DNA of 44,246 nt from CACKLF01 sp002725175 (GTDB lineage Bacteria > Pseudomonadota > Alphaproteobacteria > Rhodobacterales > Rhodobacteraceae), in NCBI GenBank assembly GCA_002725175.2, contig PBQX02000074.1, forward strand, positions 1-44,246. Reading direction: 5' to 3'. How positions within the stretch are numbered: position 1 is the first letter of the stretch; each line of letters begins with the position of its first letter. Both the position numbers and the translations under genes were made by a program. Below the pieces are notes generated by a model that had not been told where the DNA came from, ran no database searches, and was given only the letters and a program-made list of their open reading frames with translations. Shown here piece by piece: positions 44,054 through 44,246 of this stretch.

Positions 44054-44246
44054 TTTTAAGCAATTTTAAGCAGCATTATATCAGATATAATTGTTCTTTT
44101 CTGATATATGCTGTGCTGTTTTTAAGCAAAAAACAAGCAATTTTAAGCAATTTTAAGCAATTTTAAGCATTTTAAGCAGCATTATATCAGATTTTTTTGT
44201 ATTTTTCTGATAACACAACTTGCTGTTTTAAGCAAATTTTTAAGCA
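44054..44246. repeat. TTTTAAGCA repeat field with inverted repeats
   Basis: TTTTAAGCA occurs nine times in 193 bases, partly as a tandem 10-base unit (44141-44178), and the last copy ends exactly at the window edge. A 23-base unit containing CAGCATTATATCAGAT is repeated at 44064-44086 and 44170-44192. Each copy is followed by a CTGATA-containing sequence that can pair back with it (AGCATTATATCAG with CTGATATATGCT around 44072-44112). No gene is seen in 43977-44246. It could be an intergenic repeat array, an origin or regulatory region, or a genome-end region; the sequence alone does not decide. Confidence 0.85.

Noticed and set aside
44054..44246. CRISPR array
   Set aside because: Repeats are only 9-23 bases, are AT-rich, and have no unique spacers of regular length.

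Overview
The window is a gene-dense, AT-rich stretch of a large eukaryotic DNA virus (Nucleocytoviricota). Gaps between genes are mostly tens of bases, genes alternate strands, and no introns, tRNAs or rRNAs were seen. Marker genes support this: PCNA, a D6/D11-type helicase/NTPase, an S273R/I7-like maturation protease, dUTPase, a polynucleotide kinase/phosphatase, RING proteins, and a carbonic-anhydrase-like membrane protein with a Hint domain. Neighbouring genes for succinate dehydrogenase subunits C and D suggest an alga-infecting relative of Imitervirales; such genes have been reported in the haptophyte virus PkV-RF01. The exact species cannot be fixed from sequence alone.

Layout. 1-3816 is one very long minus-strand frame, cut by the left edge, carrying an ankyrin repeat, a U-box and an HSF-type DNA-binding domain. 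3861-8750 holds a half-size TauE/SafE permease, an F-box-like Cys-rich protein, an acyl-CoA synthetase, a tubulin-tyrosine-ligase-like protein, a 68-residue protein and a GNAT-like protein. 8742-12496 is a tandem pair of RING proteins. 12526-20841 carries PNKP, dUTPase, the helicase, small membrane proteins, a BTB-like protein and a GT-B glycosyltransferase. 20876-23690 has a protein with two ubiquitin-interacting motifs and an alpha/beta hydrolase. 23718-30953 is a four-gene minus-strand cluster of proteins whose domains are joined by long Pro-Glu (PEP) linkers, probably surface or fibre proteins. 31013-40995 holds the carbonic-anhydrase-like/Hint protein, a ClpP-like protease, glycosyltransferase-like proteins, a third RING protein, several single-span membrane proteins and the Ulp1-like protease. 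41037-43976 holds PCNA, an NTF2-like protein, SdhC, SdhD and a conserved viral protein. 44054-44246 is an AT-rich TTTTAAGCA repeat field running to the right edge.

Together the genes cover replication and repair (PCNA, PNKP, dUTPase), transcription (helicase, possibly the HSF-domain protein), virion maturation (protease), surface building (PEP proteins, glycosyltransferases, Hint protein), host energy metabolism (SDH membrane anchor), and a strong ubiquitin theme (U-box, three RING, F-box-like, BTB-like, UIM).

Two sequence-level patterns stand out. First, many gene ends carry a perfect hairpin at or just after the stop codon, resembling the hairpin rule for Mimivirus polyadenylation sites. 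Second, many compact GC-rich islands that fold into perfect short hairpins lie inside open reading frames without breaking them, in otherwise AT-rich genes. The second pattern is the best candidate here for something undescribed.
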